The notes under the pieces were generated by a model, which saw nothing but the letters and a program-made list of their open reading frames with translations, had not been told where the DNA came from and searched no databases. 64,000 nucleotides of DNA, taken from contig NW_026251840.1 in the NCBI RefSeq assembly GCF_025024155.1, forward strand, positions 1-64,000. The letters are read 5' to 3'. Below are positions 34,424 to 45,360 of the stretch, piece by piece; position 1 is the stretch's first letter, and each line of letters opens with the position of its first letter. A program made the translations under genes and the position numbers. This DNA comes from Gamsiella multidivaricata (taxonomy: Eukaryota; Mortierellomycota; Mortierellomycetes; Mortierellales; Mortierellaceae).

Positions 34424-36292
34424 TTAACGGCGCTGCTGTTGCTGGGACCTTTGCTGTTGCTGAAACTGTTGCTGGTGATGCATCTGCTGCTGTTGATAGT
34501 GGTGATGCGTCGCCTGCTGGTTTTGCTGCTGCTGCTGCTGTTGCTGCTGTTGCTGCTGCTGCTGGATACGTTTCTGTTGTTCCTCATGATCGTTTTCGTC
34601 GAGGGCAGAAGGCGCTACGTAGAGGCGCTTGTCAATGACTGGAGGAATGGCCTGAATCTCTGTTCCCAGCTCCTGCTCGATCTTGTACAGGTTGAAGCGA
34701 TCTTCATATGTGATTAAGTTAATAGCTAGACCCAAGTGACCGAAACGACCACTGCGACCGATACGATGGAGATAGGTTTCGGCGTTCTTGGGGAAATCGA
34801 AGTTGATGACGACATTCACTGCCTGGATATCGATACCACGGGTCAAGAGATCCGAGCAGACTAAGTTGCGACAAACACCGTTCCTGAAATCGTGGAACAC
34901 CCGGTTACGGTGCGACTGCAGCATCTTTGCGTGAGAATAGAAGCAAGAATATCCGAGTTCGGTGATCTTTTTGGCCAACAGCTCGACTCGGTTGGTAGAG
35001 TTACAAAAAATAATGGATTGATTGATTTGGAGCTATGTATCAATTCGCATACAGGGTTGAGATAAGTGAAGGATGTTAATGAAAAAAATGTACATGATAA
35101 ATGGCCATTGTTTTTAAGAAAGAGCGTTTGAGTGAATAGCAAAACATATACCTTAGAAAACAGAGTGTTGAGGCAGTGAACTTTCTGACGCTCCTCGACA
35201 AATGCATAGTACTGGGTCACACCGCGCAGCGTGAGCTCGTCCATCAGGTTGATCTCGTAGGGCTTAACCATATGTTTATCCTGTTATTAAAGAATATAAT
35301 CGCATTGTTAATAAAGGCGCGTAAGGCTACAAACAGATCATTGCAATGCAAGAAGAAAAACATTCTGGAGCAGTTTCACTACCTTGAACGTCTTAACAAT
35401 CATAGGAAAGGTGGCACTGTACAGCATGATTTGGTGTTCCTTGGGAAAGTACGTGAGCAATTGCTCGACAATGGGCGTGAACTCGGGACTGAGCAGCTTA
35501 TCGGCCTCATCCATGACAAAGGTTGTGCACTCGCTAAAGTTGGCGACTCCCTTGCCTGCAAGATCCAAGATACGACCAGGGGTTCCAACGACAATGTGAA
35601 CGACTTCTCCAAGACGCATAATATCGTCCTTGAGGGTCGTGCCTCCTGTGGTGACCATGACCTGAACACCCATATGCTTGCCGAGGGTCTTGCAGACCTG
35701 GGCTGTCTGGAGGGCCAATTCACGGGTGGGAACCAAGAGCAAGGCCTGGATCTTGTTCTTCTTGAGGTTGATTTTTTCGAGCGAGGGAATAACAAAGGCG
35801 GCGGTCTTTCCTGTTCCATTCTTGGCTCTAGCGAGGATGTCTCGTCCGGCGAGGGCAATTGGTATAGACTCTTCTTGGATAGGCGATGGACGCTCAAATC
35901 CGGCCTCGAAGATGCCCATCAACAGTTCACGTTTCAAAAAGTAGTCCTCGAACTCGTTTCCCTTGGTTGCAGTGACGTCCTATGGCATTCATTGGAATGG
36001 AGGATACCGCAACATAAAGTGAATATGTGGATCACGAGACGATGCCAACGAGACCCATTAGCATACCACTCGTCCAGGAATTATCCTTACCTCTGTCTGG
36101 GGCCGGTCGTCTTTTGTTGGAAGGCTGAGCTGCTGCTTCCAACTGTCGTTCTCGTGCCTATAGAAAGCGGGAGGTAGCACATAAAAAAAAGACCATGAAT
36201 CAGCGAACTGTCTTCTGAGCAGAACACGGGCCTTGGGTCTTCCTTGCACACAGCATCACCTACGCCATGTGATGTTGTTGGTTTGCGGCCAT
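34424..36292 (-). CDS. DHH1: DEAD-box RNA helicase Dhh1/DDX6
   Basis: Five minus-strand exons (36292-36264, 36157-36091, 35979-35383, 35280-35152, 35032-34424) give 476 aa. The first exon is only 29 nt. The protein aligns throughout with Dhh1: [36 protein letters not shown], motif I AKNGTGKT (84-91), PTREL (116-120), TPGR (165-168), DEAD (189-192) and SAT (220-222). Exon 5 has [11 protein letters not shown] and [10 protein letters not shown]. Dhh1/DDX6 activates decapping and represses translation in P-bodies. The C-terminal tail is a Gln-rich tract with a Q14 run, as in yeast Dhh1, which also ends in Gln/Pro-rich sequence. The ATG at 36292 is supported by exact phase joining to exon 2. Confidence 0.96.
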
Positions 36293-37279
36293 AATAGTGG
36301 GGTTGGTAAGAGATGAAGACAAAAAGGAGAGATTGGATCTGTGGGTTGCGATATGACTGTGATGAACAAGGGTCGAGTGATGTACAGTATAGATCAGTTA
36401 ACAAGTGGGAAAAAAGGAAACGAGACGATGTCGATTCAAGTCGCGTGAGAACAGTTGGAGGTTGAAGTGAGAGTAGGATTGGATGAATAGTTTTGTTGGT
36501 TTTTGTGTTTTTGGCAGGATCGAGTGGATAAAGGTGTTGATGGTGGTCGAGTGTAATCAAGGGCTGATCCGATCCTGTTCAAGAGAGGCGTGCTGGTTTG
36601 GTTTCTTCCCCCTTCTGCTTCTTCGTCTTCTTTGTGAGGGTGATGCAGAAGTAGTAGTGGTAGTAGCAAGAGTAGCAGTCGTGTTTGAAAGGGAGAGAGC
36701 AGATCAGATCAAATCAAATCAAATCGGAAAAGAGAAAAGAGAGAGAGAGAGAGAAAGAGAGTGATGGATAAATGTGGACAAAAGAAAAGAAGAGAAAGTA
36801 ATGGAGGAGGAAGGAGGGAGAGGGAGAAGGAGAAGAAGGGGATTTTTTTTCTCTCCTCGTTCCTCTCTCTCGCAGTCAATTGCTCCTCGTCACTTCGAGT
36901 CTGCATACCCTTAAGTAAGAAGACAGACCATCCCCGCGTCTGAGTTCCAGGGGAGAGGGAGGAGCGAGGTGAAAAGAGTGTGGGGTAAAGAATGTTTTTT
37001 ACTTCTCCATGAGTAATGCTAGTTGTATCCATGCACATATACAACAACTGAACAGTCAACTCGAGCGGAACATGACCCTCTGCAATCCAGCATGTGAACA
37101 CATGGTCCATGCTTTCCGAGGCATAGCTTCTCGAGAGCACCGCACTGCATATGTATTATATGGCTCAAGTATCAAGCCAATGAGATATCGCCACCAAAAA
37201 AAAAAAAAAAAAAAGGACCAACCTCGCCATGATCGTCATTCCTCCTTATTCTCCATCCACTCATGCAAACATCTTCTGA
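36293..37279. promoter_or_regulatory. Divergent intergenic region between DHH1 and YOS9
   Basis: 987 bp separate two divergent start codons. It contains a pentamer repeat (caaat) near 36705-36725, a GA microsatellite at 36725-36762, a purine-rich block to about 36840, and an A18 run near 37197-37214. No ORF is supported. Confidence 0.4.
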
Positions 37280-39411
37280 ATGCGGTTCAAGATCTTCTCC
37301 CTTTCCCAAGTAGCCTTTTTGGCCTATTCTACCTTCCTCTCCACCTCGGTCTTCGCTCCTGCTGCAGCTTCCGGCCTGTTGGTTGGATTCGTATACAATG
37401 ATCTCTTAGCTCACCCACAATATCACGTCCAGTACCTGGATGAATTCGTACCCATATCGGCCATCGGTGTGGAAAGGCTCAAGAAAGGCAACACACATCG
37501 ACATCAGGTACAAATCGACATCCGCGCATAGTAGCGCCCATGCATCGCTACTCGTTTGTTACCAAGCCTAAGACAGTTTTTTCAAACTTCTCACCTTCAA
37601 CACATAGCCCGCGTTACAGGCGACTCCGCAGATTGAAATGATGAATAAGGATACACGGGAAAATCAACGACATATGCAGCTGAGCGGTAATATCGACTCC
37701 CAGGACCAAGATGGGTATTCTACTACACCGAAGGGAAGCAAAGCGTTAGATATGTCATCAAGTATTGTCATGACCGATGCCAATGGCAAACGATGGGCGT
37801 GCAGCATCCCAGCAGTCCAGATCCAGGAGGAAGACCCTGTTGCCGAAAAGACAGCTCAGGAGACTGAGGAGGAAGAACGGCGAAGCGTCAAACGAGGACT
37901 GGAATTGCTGGAACACTTGACTGGACGTTGTCTAAAAACGGTACGGTACGGGTATTTACTGCATGGTTAATGATACCAGCATGCATGTGGTATCAACTAA
38001 CGTAATTGCGGCGCTTTGCGGCGCAATAATGCGATAATAGAACACCGGCTACTGGACTTACGAGTACTGTCACAAGAAACGAATTCGACAGTTCCATGCA
38101 CTCGATAATATCAAATGGGAGCCAGCGAGCGAGGACACTACTAATGTTTTGGGGGTTTATGAACCCACTTCGGCCGAGTTACAAAGTAGTCAGAATCTCG
38201 ATGGATCGATCCAACAGCGTCCCTCTTCCTCAGGCCCAGGACGAAGTGCAACTACGACGGAGCTAGGCGTGAGCAACGAACGTAAATATCTAGTTCAGCA
38301 CTGGGATTATGGCGATGTCTGTGATCTCACGGGAGCTTTACGAAAGGTGGAGGTCCAGGTAATCCTCATTATTTATTGCGATGATGCGTCAATGAAAGCT
38401 GTTGACGTGTATCAGGAGATACTAAAACACCTTTGTCTGGCGATTTGATAGTTTCAGTGCGCCAATGTGGATGACAGTATTCAGCTCGTCACGGAGCCCT
38501 CGACTTGCAGTTACATTATGGTCATCTACTCCTCCTCTCTGTGCAAGGACGTCGCCTTCGAGCTCATTCCAGCACCGGAAGCTAACAAGATTGAATGCAG
38601 ACGCATCGTGTCCGACGAAGAATACCAACAGCACAGAGCTGCAGGCCCTGGAGCCATTGAAGGCGGGCTGGGATCGATTACCTCCCAGGATTCGACCGGT
38701 CAGATCAAATTCGGTCAACAAGCACCACAGGAGGAGAGTAAGCCATCACTCGACAATCTTTTCGCCGCTGGATCAGGAATGCCAGCGGATCTCAGAGATG
38801 TAGCAGCGCTGATCGAGGAGCTAGAAAAGACGACAAAGCAGAAGCAACTGGACGAGATTCTTGCGGAGTTTGATACGTTCTACAGAAAGTTGAAGCCGCA
38901 CATGTCTGAAGGTCAGAAGGATGTGCTTCAAAAAATAGAGGACTTTGTGGACGGCAAGGTTAACCAACAGGAGCTGCTTGCATACGATCAGAATGGACAA
39001 CCCATAGAGTTGGATGCGTTTTTAGAGACTTTCTTTGGTACAACTGACAGTTCTGGCGAATCAAATGGGAAGAAAGCTGCTGAGGGAGAGTCGGGGACCA
39101 AGGCTCAGGACAGCAAAGCTCATGATAAGGAGCAACGGAACCAGAACATTTTCAATGCGATCTTGGATGCATTGACTGAGAACGAAAACAAGGCTGCGCA
39201 GGATGTTACAAAAAAGGAAAGAAGGGGCAAGGACGCCCAGACAAAGGCGGAGAGCAATGACGTCCTAGCCAACGTTGATCTAAAGTCCCTTCTGGACATG
39301 CTTGAAGCCGCCAAGAAGGCCGGAGCAAATTCTGGCGGTGCTGATGGAAAGGCGACAACTTATCAAAGCCGCGAGAAGGAGAAGAGGGAAAAGGACGACG
39401 ATGAAAAGTGA
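37280..39411 (+). CDS. YOS9: OS-9/Yos9-type ER lectin (MRH domain)
   Basis: Four exons (37280-37507, 37620-37940, 38041-38358, 38458-39411) give 606 aa. A signal peptide occupies about residues 1-30. The Yos9 N-terminal motif VYNDLLAHPQY follows. The MRH (mannose-6-phosphate receptor homology) domain spans about 178-320, with GYWTYEYCH (186-194), a YGDVCDLTG strand and the paired cysteines of CSYIM...C (306 and 318). The C-terminal third is Lys/Glu-rich and helical. Yos9/OS-9 recognises trimmed N-glycans on misfolded glycoproteins and passes them to the Hrd1 ubiquitin ligase for ER-associated degradation. The protein ends DDDEK rather than a canonical H/KDEL, so ER retention, if any, must work differently. 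Usual position in the ER lumen is inferred. Confidence 0.92.
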
Positions 39412-39911
39412 GTGCCCTGGGTATTCAGAGCATTCCTCCTTTGACTAAGATGCTTGAAATAAATTAGCAACAGTACCGATATTTACGAGTCCCTTAGTCA
39501 TTTCATGGTTGTATCCCGCGTGGTAGCCTACTGATTGATTTTCTTATATGATGTACAGTACATGTAATTCTTGAATACATGAACAGACGGCGTACTTTGC
39601 TGGGTTCTAGACCTGCAAACAGACGGGCTGAATCGTACCTGGCATGGGCTTAGCACGGACTGGTCTCCAGACGATGCATCTGATGAAATACTAGAAACAG
39701 TATAATAGTGATAGCAGCCTAATCTTTGCCTACGAAGCGTTCATGAAATCAGTGCAGTAGTGTGGTACGAGACAGTGGATGCACTGCTAACTCTATTCCG
39801 AGGGTCTAGATCGCATGCTTCCATTTACGCGCCGCGTGCTATCCATGGTGTAACCGAGCGCCAACATATGCCCATTCCGCAAGGGTACAGGGAAGATTCA
39901 CAAGAAGAGAA
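39412..39911 (+). other. Intergenic between YOS9 and the GDSL gene
   Basis: 3' flank of YOS9 (AATAAATT near 39458) and promoter of the GDSL gene. No additional gene is visible. Confidence 0.4.
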
Positions 39912-39919
39912 TATAAATA
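39912..39919 (+). promoter_or_regulatory. TATA box of the GDSL esterase gene
   Basis: TATAAATA 108 bp upstream of the ATG at 40027, followed by a C/T-rich leader. It is one of the few clear TATA elements here, in keeping with a regulated secreted enzyme. Confidence 0.6.
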
Positions 39920-40026
39920 GCCTCCAGCAACTTAAGTTTCCTTTCTTTTCCTTTTATCTATTCAGCACGCCCAACCTCCCCACCATCCACAGTTTTCTCC
40001 ACCCTCGTCCAAACAACACTCCAATC

Positions 40027-41078
40027 ATGCTATTCAACCTCTTCTCGATCGCTGCCGTTGCGATGTTGGCATCTTCGGTTCCCTCGGTCATGGCCAAACC
40101 CACTGGATGCAAATCCGCCCATATTGAGAACCTCGTCGTCTTTGGCGACTCGTACTCGGACACTGGCAATGTGTACCAGTTGTCCAACAAGACTTGGCCT
40201 TTGCCCTTTTACGACCATGGACGCTTCTCCAATGGACGCGTGTGGTCCGAGCACGTCAGTACCACCTTCAATGGATTATTATGTGTACATGACTAAATCT
40301 GTAGAACCCAACTGCGAGCTTGATAGCTTGAAATTAATAATCTTGTCGTATCTTTGTATCACTGTTACAGGTTGCCAAGGCCAAGCACTACAAGCTAAGC
40401 AACTACGCCTATGGTGCCGCCACTAGCGATTCGACGCTCGTTCAGGGATACTCCGGTCCATCCGCTACAATCCCCGTCCCCGGATTCATCCAGCAGATCG
40501 AATTATACGCTCCCAAATCCACTCGCGAGGATGCTGCAAGGACCCTGTTTGTTGTCAACTTTCAAGGAAACGACTTTTTCTTCAACCCCTCGCTTGACCC
40601 CGCAGCTGTGCTTGCCAAGCTGCACGAGGGAATCAAGCGTCTCGTCGCACTAGGCGCCCGAAACGTTCTCGTGGTTGAGAACATCGACCTGGGTGCCCTT
40701 CCTTATTTCAATACCAATGCAACCAACGCTGCAGCGTTCACAGCCATTGCCAGGCAGGAACAGGAAGATTACAAAGGCCTTAAGAAGCAGCTCACGCAGG
40801 AATATGGTCGCTCTCTTGACTCTCATCCCTTTTACACCTGCAGCAACAACAGCGTGAAGGTCAATGTCGGGTACTTGAATTTAGGCGAGCTCTACAAGCG
40901 CCTTTACAAATCTGATCAGTTGAAGCGACTGGGCATCACGGATGTGGTCCAGGGGTGTGTGAGCAACGACTACAAGACTGAGTGCAAGAATGCCGGCAAA
41001 TACTTCTACTGGGATGCGTTCCACCCCACAGCCAAGATCCACAAAGAGATTGCCGAGGCAGTCCTTCATCTACTGTAG
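40027..41078 (+). CDS. Secreted GDSL (SGNH) esterase/lipase
   Basis: Two exons (40027-40254, 40371-41078) give 311 aa. A signal peptide covers about residues 1-23 (MLFNLFSIAAVAMLASS...). The block I motif GDSYSDTGN lies at 40-48 with nucleophile Ser42. Block III is GND (142-144, Asn143). The C-terminal DAFHPT gives Asp291 and His294. These complete an SGNH catalytic set. The length and the FGDSYSDTGN/WDAFHPT form resemble fungal carbohydrate-esterase-16-like enzymes and GDSL lipases; the substrate cannot be told. A potential Cys pair and several N-glycosylation sequons fit secretion. The ATG at 40027 is preferred over in-frame upstream ATGs because it begins the signal peptide and lies 108 bp after a TATA box. 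Confidence 0.92.
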
Positions 41079-42334
41079 AGAGAAACCCTGGACTGTGCAC
41101 GCATAGACTACGCAGGAAACCACTCCGACCTGAGCAAAGTATAATTCTTGATATGAGATGTTCAAACAGAACGCCAGCGTATTTCTTCTATGTACTGCCT
41201 CAAATTTCGCAGACGTCTCCATTCGCATCCCGAACAGAGTCTACACTGCCACTTTTACTGATTTTCAATCGGCTGTTTCGTGTTGCCCCATTGATTTCTG
41301 ACCCCAAAAGTTGGCCTTTTTACCTCCGTTGCGGCCGCAGCCTTCCTCACCATTGAACACAAAAGTCAATACCATAGTTGTTTGATAGCTATACCCCTGG
41401 CATAATTTCATGCGCTGAGATGAGTCAACATCATAAATAATCCTTGAAGACTGAGCAATTGAAGGCATCATTGTCATATCGATGAAAAGAGAGATGTACT
41501 CTTTGTGCATTAATTTCTTGGTCCACGCAGCAAATCGAACCCCTTCCAAGTGAATAGTGAGCGAAAGGGAGCGAGAAGAGCCATGGCTGAATGAAAGATC
41601 AATATAGGAAAATCAACCAACGTGCGCGGGGGGTATTATGTTTTATAAAACAACACAGGTACTATGCATGAGTACAAATGCCTTAATAAACCATCGAAGG
41701 ATGTTGAAAAACATCGCCAGGGCCCGTCTGTCACGGATCGGCTGAGTGCTACGAACGAATTAAGCTGACCGGGGCCGCGTGGGGAGGTCGTGTTGCCTCT
41801 AATCGCCATTCTTGGATTCGAGATTCCATCTCTTGCTATTTTTATCGAAAAGCGGTATTATATAGTGGAATATAGTCGGTGACTATGACCAATCCCATCC
41901 ATGGCTGCAGGAGTAAGGAGATGAGAGCGAGGGTGGCTGCTTTTCGCTTTGGCTGTTGGTCTAGCACCTCCGCGTCCTTTTGCGAACAGGGCTCCGATTC
42001 TTAGGCCCTTGTCTGCTCCGCGGCCAATTTTTTTACGCTTGGAATGCCCTGTCGCCCAGATGGAAACAAAAGAAACCTAAGAGGACGGATCGCCTTTTTT
42101 TTCGTAGCCCAACACTCACGTCGGAGTGGGATAAAGTGGTTGGCGCCTTTTCATTTTATTTTTGGCCCTATTTTCCCATATTTCATTTCCCCTCTCTCTC
42201 CCTCCCTCTCTCTTTCTTTCTCTTTCTCTTCCTCTTCCTCCCTCCCTCCCTCCCCTCTCTGGCCCCGCAGCAGAGATCAATTCATTTTCAGGCACACGCT
42301 GTGGCCACTCCTTCGCTCACATCTTCATTTCAGC
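41079..42334 (+). other. Intergenic, GDSL 3' flank and promoter of the mucin-like gene
   Basis: Short non-conserved ORFs only. 42195-42260 is a CT-rich block typical of a leader just upstream of the next gene. Confidence 0.4.
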
Positions 42335-44064
42335 ATGATCGGCCGTCTCTCTTCTCCCTCCTCCTCGTGCCTGTCCCTCCTCATCGCCGTTGCCCTCGTC
42401 CATATCCCGGTCTTGGTGCTTGCTCAGGACGTATGTCTTATTTTATTTTTTTAAAAAAAGTTTTCTGCCACCAATAACAAAATGAGATTGCTGTCGATCT
42501 AGCCCACTTATATTTATCATCTTATCATCTTGGCTCTCTTTAGGCGGGGCCCTCGGTCTCACCCCACGATCCAAGTCCCATCTCGGACCCACCCAGCTCC
42601 TCAACCACCAGTCCTCTAACCACCACAATCGACCCCACCGCCACCACCACTACTACTACCACTACTACCACCACTACTACCACGATAATCTCTGCTACTA
42701 CTACAATATCTCCTACCACCACTACAATCCCAATAACGATCCCAACCACAACCACGACAGACATCCCCACCATCAGCACGACCCCTCTTACAACCGATAC
42801 TTCCTCCTCAAGACCGCCCTTTACGCAGCCCGCAAACCCCTTCCCCTCCACCCTTACCCTCACCTCCTCTATACCCTCCCAGTCCACTCTGCCCCCTTCT
42901 GGCGCCGGTTCCAATGGCTCCTCGTCCTCGTCTACCTCCACCAACGTCCCCGTAATCGTGGGGTCCGTTGTCGGTGTTGCTGCTCTCGCGATCATCATTG
43001 CCACGTCCGTCATCTGCTATCGCCGCCGCCGTCGTAACAATCGCGAGCTGACATTCGATACCCTGCAGGGTATGGGTGCTTCCTCATCGGGCGCTGATAA
43101 GAGAATGAGCCATGGCTATCTTACAAGCGGTAGCCCTACCATGAGCGGAGGGGCTGGACTAAACAGTATGACCTCGGGGGGATACGAAGATGGATATGAT
43201 TACGAGATGCAGTCTAATGCTGGCTATCCTGTTCAGCAACCCTTCAACGGCGGGTATGACAATTATGGCGATTCCTCGCCCCACCAGGGCTATCATCCAA
43301 GTCCTGCCGTCTTCCAGGAGGACCATCATCTCCCAATGACAGCTCATTTTGCAACTGCAAGCTCTATGGGTCGAGATAGGACTGGGTTCGACCAAAACCT
43401 GCCCGAGGTCATGTACAATGGCGCCGGACCAAATAATCCAGCTACTACAGGATACTCTAACGGGCACGACATGATTATCGACGGTGCTTGGAACAATGAC
43501 GCACAACACGGCGGGCTCTGGGTCGCCAATCCTGAGGCCCAGTACGCAGAGCACGAGATGACCCAGCATTCCGACGTTGGATACCATGATTATGCTTCCG
43601 GGGCAATCGTACAATCAAGTCCACATTTCGCAGACGCAGTTCTGCAATCAGCCCAGTCGTTGGACTCAACTCTTATTGGATCCCCCTCCCAGTCAAAGGC
43701 CGGCCACAGTACCAATCCTCAGTGCTTGCCTGACTCGCCTCTTTTGCAATCAGGCGCATTGAGAAGCGGAGACATTTTTTTCGGCCAGGAGGGTGGATCA
43801 GGATATATCTCTCCCAGAATCACATCCCCTAGGGCTGCTGCTAGGGAGCTTGGTTCCTCTGCTAGCCCGAGGTTGATGAACAACCGCGAGCCCCGGAGCA
43901 TTGAGCTGTCCAGACAATCGCCCAGCCCGAGGCCTTCGGGTGAACACATCCAGAGCTATGCGGCGGAGTATGCCAACCGCGCCTCGGCTGAGCATGGCAG
44001 AGGATCGCCCTTGAATAACCACAGTAAGAGCCTTCGCGCGCCTCGTCGCGAAGACTGGTCATAA
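42335..44064 (+). CDS. Mucin-like single-pass membrane protein (possible cell-surface sensor)
   Basis: Two exons (42335-42430, 42544-44064) give 538 aa. Signal peptide at about 1-30 (ends LVLAQ). Residues 33-165 are Ser/Thr/Pro-rich, including a Thr run encoded by ACC/ACT repeats at about 42643-42682, so heavily O-glycosylated. One transmembrane helix lies at about 168-191 (VIVGSVVGVAALAIII), followed by the stop-transfer cluster CYRRRRR. The cytoplasmic domain of about 340 residues is rich in Gly, Ser, Tyr and Gln, without a recognised domain. This plan (signal, mucin stalk, TM, disordered tail) resembles fungal wall-stress sensors of the Mid2/Wsc type, but there is no WSC domain and orthology is not claimed. 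Confidence 0.85.
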
Positions 44065-44112
44065 TCAAGGATTATCATATCTCACACCGTCTCATATACA
44101 CACTTAATGTAA

Positions 44113-44118
44113 AATAAA
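44113..44118 (+). terminator. Polyadenylation signal
   Basis: AATAAA 49 bp after the stop codon of the mucin-like gene. Confidence 0.4.
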
Positions 44119-44274
44119 GAACGTTTGTGACAGCACATTTTCATATTGGTGGCAGCCAAACAGAAAACACTCGGAGGAGGAAGAGGGACTGAGCAACAAG
44201 TCAAGAGGCGATTCGAATCCAATCGATTCGTCTAGTACGCTCTTCCATCCTCCGCAGCCTTAATCACTTTCACC

Positions 44275-45266
44275 ATGAACTTCCTTCGCAGCGCAACATC
44301 GGTATGACCACAGCAGAGCGACTTCTCCTGGCAGCTACCACTTTTTGGTTGCTCCTTACGATCTGGATGAATCTTTCAACGGATGACTAACACTGCATTC
44401 GTTTTCGATAACGGACTGGCCCAACGTAACATAGACTCTCCGCCCCAGTAGCCACATTCTCACCCGCCGTGCAGCTCTCCCTGCCACGACCTTTGCTGTG
44501 CGCCACCTTTCCGACTCTACCAAGAAGACCATCGAGGATGTATGTAGTCAGCTAAACTGCAGGGTATCGATACTGTGCATGTTTATTTCAGTACCACAAC
44601 CACTGACATCTATTTCCATTTGATCTGAATACTATATCCACGTCAGGCCATTGCCCAAAACAAGCTGGTTGTCTTCATGAAGGGAACCCCTGATGCCCCT
44701 CAGGTAAGGATGGTCAAGTTATGTAGATTGCCGGTCTTTGTTCTGAAACACATCGTACCTGATCCGGACTGACCTGGGATTTATCGCTGCTGTGGGATAA
44801 TAGTGCGGATTCAGTCGTGCTGTCATGCAGATCCTCACTGTCCAAGGTAAAGACAGTGCTATGCCTGCATTTGAATCCTGTAATGTATGAAATTGTTTAG
44901 TAACGTCGAGTGGTTTCTGTCCTTGCTGAAAAATAGGAGTTGACATGCAAAACTCGTTGAAGAGCTTCAACATTCTAGCCGACGAGGAGCTTCGCAGCGG
45001 TATCAAGGAGTTTTCGTAAGTTGGCACGGTCCGGAGCCGTTTAAATGCGCTCATATTACAAGCGCTTTGCTTGACACCTAAAACGACCTGATTTATACAT
45101 AAACTCTTGTAGATCGTGGCCCACTATTCCCCAGGTATACATCAATGGCGAGTTCGTCGGAGGATGCGACATCATGCTCAACATGCACCAGTCTGGCGAG
45201 CTCGAGAAGCTATTGCTCAAGGAGGGCTTGGTCGAGCCCGAGCCCGAGGAGAACCCCCGCGCATAG
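44275..45266 (+). CDS. GRX5: Mitochondrial monothiol glutaredoxin Grx5
   Basis: Six exons (44275-44301, 44435-44539, 44647-44703, 44804-44846, 44937-45015, 45113-45266) give 154 aa. The first exon has only 27 nt. Residues 1-30 form a basic presequence. The glutaredoxin domain carries the monothiol active site CGFS at 64-67, KGTPDAPQ before it, and [20 protein letters not shown] (glutathione- and Fe-S-binding elements) after it. Grx5 accepts Fe-S clusters from the ISU scaffold and hands them to targets in the mitochondrial matrix. Its 3' end is only 94 bp from the FOL3 start on the same strand. Confidence 0.95.
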
Positions 45267-45360
45267 ATACACTTGCATGCAGATCACTGGCGAGAGAGCA
45301 CGAATAAACAATCAGATTTTCAGTATTGCTATCTTGCACCCTCGTCTTATCTTTGCAACC

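Noticed and set aside
35176..36177. Plus-strand ORF of 333 codons
   Set aside because: Antisense to DHH1, crosses its introns, and has no motif.
44205..44235. GATTCGAATCC resembling a tRNA T-arm
   Set aside because: No acceptor stem, D-arm or anticodon arm can be folded around it.
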